Below, piece after piece: positions 4,706-6,539 of a stretch of 6,539 nt of DNA (the stretch's first letter is position 1; each line of letters starts with the position of its first letter). The translations under genes and the position numbers were made by a program. Source of the DNA: Actinomycetota bacterium (GTDB lineage: Bacteria; Actinomycetota; Acidimicrobiia; IMCC26256); contig WLHA01000070.1 in assembly GCA_009702955.1 (NCBI GenBank), positions 1 to 6,539 on the forward strand, written 5' to 3'. The notes below the pieces were generated by a model. That model searched no databases and was not told where the DNA came from. It saw only the letters and a list, made by a program, of their open reading frames with translations.

Positions 4706-5953
4706 ATGGGAGATAGCAAAAAACCTAGCGATGCACTTACATTCTCTGCACGCTTACATGGAGCGCGGGAGATAGCTACCGGCGTCTATTTCCTTGGCGG
4801 CTTCGGCAACGCAACATTCTTTATTGGATCTGAAGGCGTCGCAGTTGTAGACCCGGGTCTATATGTAAACGGACCGCGCGTAGTCTCCGAGCTCCGAGCA
4901 ATTACTGATCTCCCTGTTCGCTATGTGATCTATACCCACGGCCACTACGACCATGCTTTTGGGACGCCTGCAATCCTCGACGACGCTGAGGAGCGTGGGC
5001 ACGCTGCCCCAGACATCGTTGGGCATGTAAATGTCGCACGCCGGTTCGAGAGATATGCGAAGACATCTGGCCACCTAGCAAAAACTTTCGATATGCAGTT
5101 CGCTAGTTGGGGTCCCGGGGGTGGCGATGTTGTTCGGATGGCTCGCTACTGCCCTCCAACAATCGCCTATGAAGACCGCATCACTCTCGACGGACTCGGC
5201 GGACTCCCCCTCGAACTACGACATGGCCTTGGCGAGACAGACGATCACACCTGGGTATGGGCCCCCGATAGCAGAGTGATCGTTGGAGGAGACTTCATCG
5301 TCTCCTCTCTTCCAAACGCAGGAACCCCTTTTCGTGTCCAGAGGTACATCCTTGAGTGGGCCGAGGCCCTAGAAGAGATGGCTTCAGTTGAGCCTCTCTT
5401 CGTTGTAAGCGGTCATGGTGACGTATTTACCGACGACTCAACCGAGATGCTTGAGACAACTGCTGAGGCGCTCCGCTGGCTAGACGCAGAGGTAGTCCGC
5501 AGGATTAATGATGGGCAGTGGCAAGAGCAGATACTTGCGGAGGTTGAGCTCCCACCAGAGATGGCAGCGAGTCGTTACCTACAACCTCTATATGGGCATA
5601 CATCCTTTGCGGTAAGAGACTTACTGCGCAGGTATATGGGTTGGTACGACGGAAACCCGTCGATGCTCTTCCCATCACGCAAGGCAGCCATCGCACTGGA
5701 GGTCCTTGATCTTGCAGGGGGCGCCGACGCAATCATTACGCGTGTTGACGAACTATCCGCAGGAGATAAAGCCGATAAACAACTCGCTTTGCATCTCGTC
5801 GATTTTGTAATTCTCGCGGATGGGGATCGCGTTGCAGATGGTCGCAAGCGAAAGGCTGAGCTCCTCGACGCGATTGCAGCCGGCGAGAAATCATTTGTTG
5901 CAGGGAACGTACTTAGGTCTGCAGCGATGCTCGAACGCGAACTGCTTGAGTAA
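4706..5953 (+). CDS. Metallo-beta-lactamase-fold hydrolase, alkyl sulfatase-like, without SCP2 domain
   Basis: The 415-residue protein has an N-terminal metallo-beta-lactamase fold (about 15-240). It carries the metal signature THGHYDH (H78, H80, D82, H83), then GETDDHTWVW (176-185), GGDF (D196) and SGHGD (H237), which complete a two-metal site. Residues about 255-320 match the dimerisation region of SdsA1-type alkyl sulfatases, seen best in GHTSFAVRDLLRRYMGWYDGNP (297-318). The sulfatases are usually over 600 residues and end in an SCP2-like lipid-binding domain. Here only ~95 helical residues follow, so that domain is absent or much reduced. Around GETDDHT, a His appears where the sulfatases have a Glu-rich ligand segment, so sulfate ester cleavage should not be assumed; another ester, thioester or phosphoester is possible. 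No clear signal peptide is seen, so it is probably cytoplasmic. It converges on the monooxygenase gene, 60 bp away. Confidence 0.85.
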   Translation: MGDSKKPSDALTFSARLHGAREIATGVYFLGGFGNATFFIGSEGVAVVDPGLYVNGPRVVSELRAITDLPVRYVIYTHGHYDHAFGTPAILDDAEERGHAAPDIVGHVNVARRFERYAKTSGHLAKTFDMQFASWGPGGGDVVRMARYCPPTIAYEDRITLDGLGGLPLELRHGLGETDDHTWVWAPDSRVIVGGDFIVSSLPNAGTPFRVQRYILEWAEALEEMASVEPLFVVSGHGDVFTDDSTEMLETTAEALRWLDAEVVRRINDGQWQEQILAEVELPPEMAASRYLQPLYGHTSFAVRDLLRRYMGWYDGNPSMLFPSRKAAIALEVLDLAGGADAIITRVDELSAGDKADKQLALHLVDFVILADGDRVADGRKRKAELLDAIAAGEKSFVAGNVLRSAAMLERELLE

Positions 5954-6013
5954 TCGCGTTGTATTGCTATCCGGCGCAAATGCCTACTTGCGGAATGACA
6001 GCATTCGATGGCG

Positions 6014-6539
6014 CTATTGAGTAGGAGCGCTCATCAAATTTCGCATCGCATCGCTCCATCTACTGATGTCTCCTCGATACGCGATGTGCTGGTCAGGGCG
6101 AACTATTAGGCACTGCCTCTGAGTAAGCCCGAAGGCGTTGCGCCAGATTTCGGCTGGACACTCCGCAACGACGACCTTGAAGTCCAGAAGTTCGGAGGGC
6201 CTCTCAACTCCGGCAGCGAGCAACAACGTTGGCACCACCGGGTCAATGAGGTCGAGCGTTGAGCCGCCATCGGGCAACCAGGCGTGAGGAAGCCGGCCTC
6301 CAGGTCTCGTTGATGGAACGTAGTCTCGGGCTGCCTCATCAAGTACCAACGCGTCGCTACCATCTGGGATCACCAACGGCCCCTCGTAACTGTGCCCTAG
6401 CTGAAGACCAAGTAAATCAAAATGAATCGCTTGGTTATTAATTGCCGCTACTACGCCCGCACGGCCGACGTCGTCAGCAAGGACGCTATTCATCGCATGA
6501 GTTGATGCCTCAATGTCTTGCGTAAATCCAAACGCAATC
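6014..6539 (-). CDS. FAD-dependent aromatic monooxygenase (PheA/TfdB type), C-terminal part
   Basis: The frame is open from the right edge to a TAG at 6014-6016, giving 175 residues of the C-terminal end of a larger protein. The ATG at 6493 is internal. Recognisable pieces are AINNQAIHFDLLGLQLGHSY, near the end of the FAD/substrate domain; YVPSTRPGGRLPHAWL, the family's entry to the C-terminal thioredoxin-like domain; and CLIVRPDQHIAYR near the end. Together they fit phenol-hydroxylase/MhpA/TfdB-like flavoprotein hydroxylases, which use NAD(P)H, FAD and O2 to hydroxylate aromatic rings. The GxGxxG FAD site lies outside the window, and the substrate cannot be inferred. No frameshift or early stop is seen in the visible part. 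Confidence 0.85.
   Translation of the reverse strand, partial: IAFGFTQDIEASTHAMNSVLADDVGRAGVVAAINNQAIHFDLLGLQLGHSYEGPLVIPDGSDALVLDEAARDYVPSTRPGGRLPHAWLPDGGSTLDLIDPVVPTLLLAAGVERPSELLDFKVVVAECPAEIWRNAFGLTQRQCLIVRPDQHIAYRGDISRWSDAMRNLMSAPTQ

Noticed and set aside
5575..5979. 134-codon minus-strand frame opposite the metallo-hydrolase
   Set aside because: It is Ser/Arg/Ala-rich shadow sequence opposite the alkyl sulfatase-like dimerisation region.
5975..5992. CGCAA / TTGCG hairpin between the convergent genes as a terminator
   Set aside because: The stem is only five base pairs and no T run follows on either strand.

Overview
The window carries seven gene bodies: four on the minus strand or cut by an edge, three complete on the plus strand or paired divergently with them. 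Base composition is moderate, roughly half to mid-fifties G+C by eye. There is no rRNA, tRNA, insertion sequence, phage gene or CRISPR array. No gene gives a firm taxonomic marker. The mix (TetR-type regulator, alkyl-sulfatase-like metallo-hydrolase, aromatic FAD monooxygenase, membrane desaturase, B-box-type zinc finger beside a PrsW protease) would suit an aerobic environmental bacterium. An actinobacterium is my best guess, with low confidence.

Left part (1-1616). A four-helix membrane protein runs off the left edge on the minus strand. It faces a divergent TetR-type regulator across a 282-bp spacer, which holds a perfect 19-bp palindrome just upstream of the membrane gene. The regulator opens with 64 residues of degenerate 10-residue repeats (30-bp DNA period) before a second well-formed start at 932. 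A start at 932 would give a normal-sized TetR protein.

Middle (1617-3387, minus strand). A PrsW-type intramembrane metalloprotease with a ~155-residue soluble tail is followed by a 68-residue B-box-like zinc finger. The finger overlaps a 109-residue winged-helix protein by ATGA. The protease tail carries two copies, and the winged-helix protein's extreme C-terminus one copy, of a Trp motif of the form [AG]G[LF]Wx[NS]Lx[DE]. This suggests the genes form one membrane-to-DNA (or membrane-to-protein) module. It is the most unusual thing in the window.

Right part (3388-6539). A three-His-box membrane desaturase/hydroxylase is divergent from the protease. Next, on the plus strand, comes a 415-residue metallo-beta-lactamase-fold hydrolase of the alkyl sulfatase type that lacks the usual C-terminal lipid-binding domain. 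The C-terminal part of a PheA/TfdB-type FAD aromatic monooxygenase converges on it from the right edge. These three look like lipid or xenobiotic metabolism, but nothing in the sequence proves a shared pathway.
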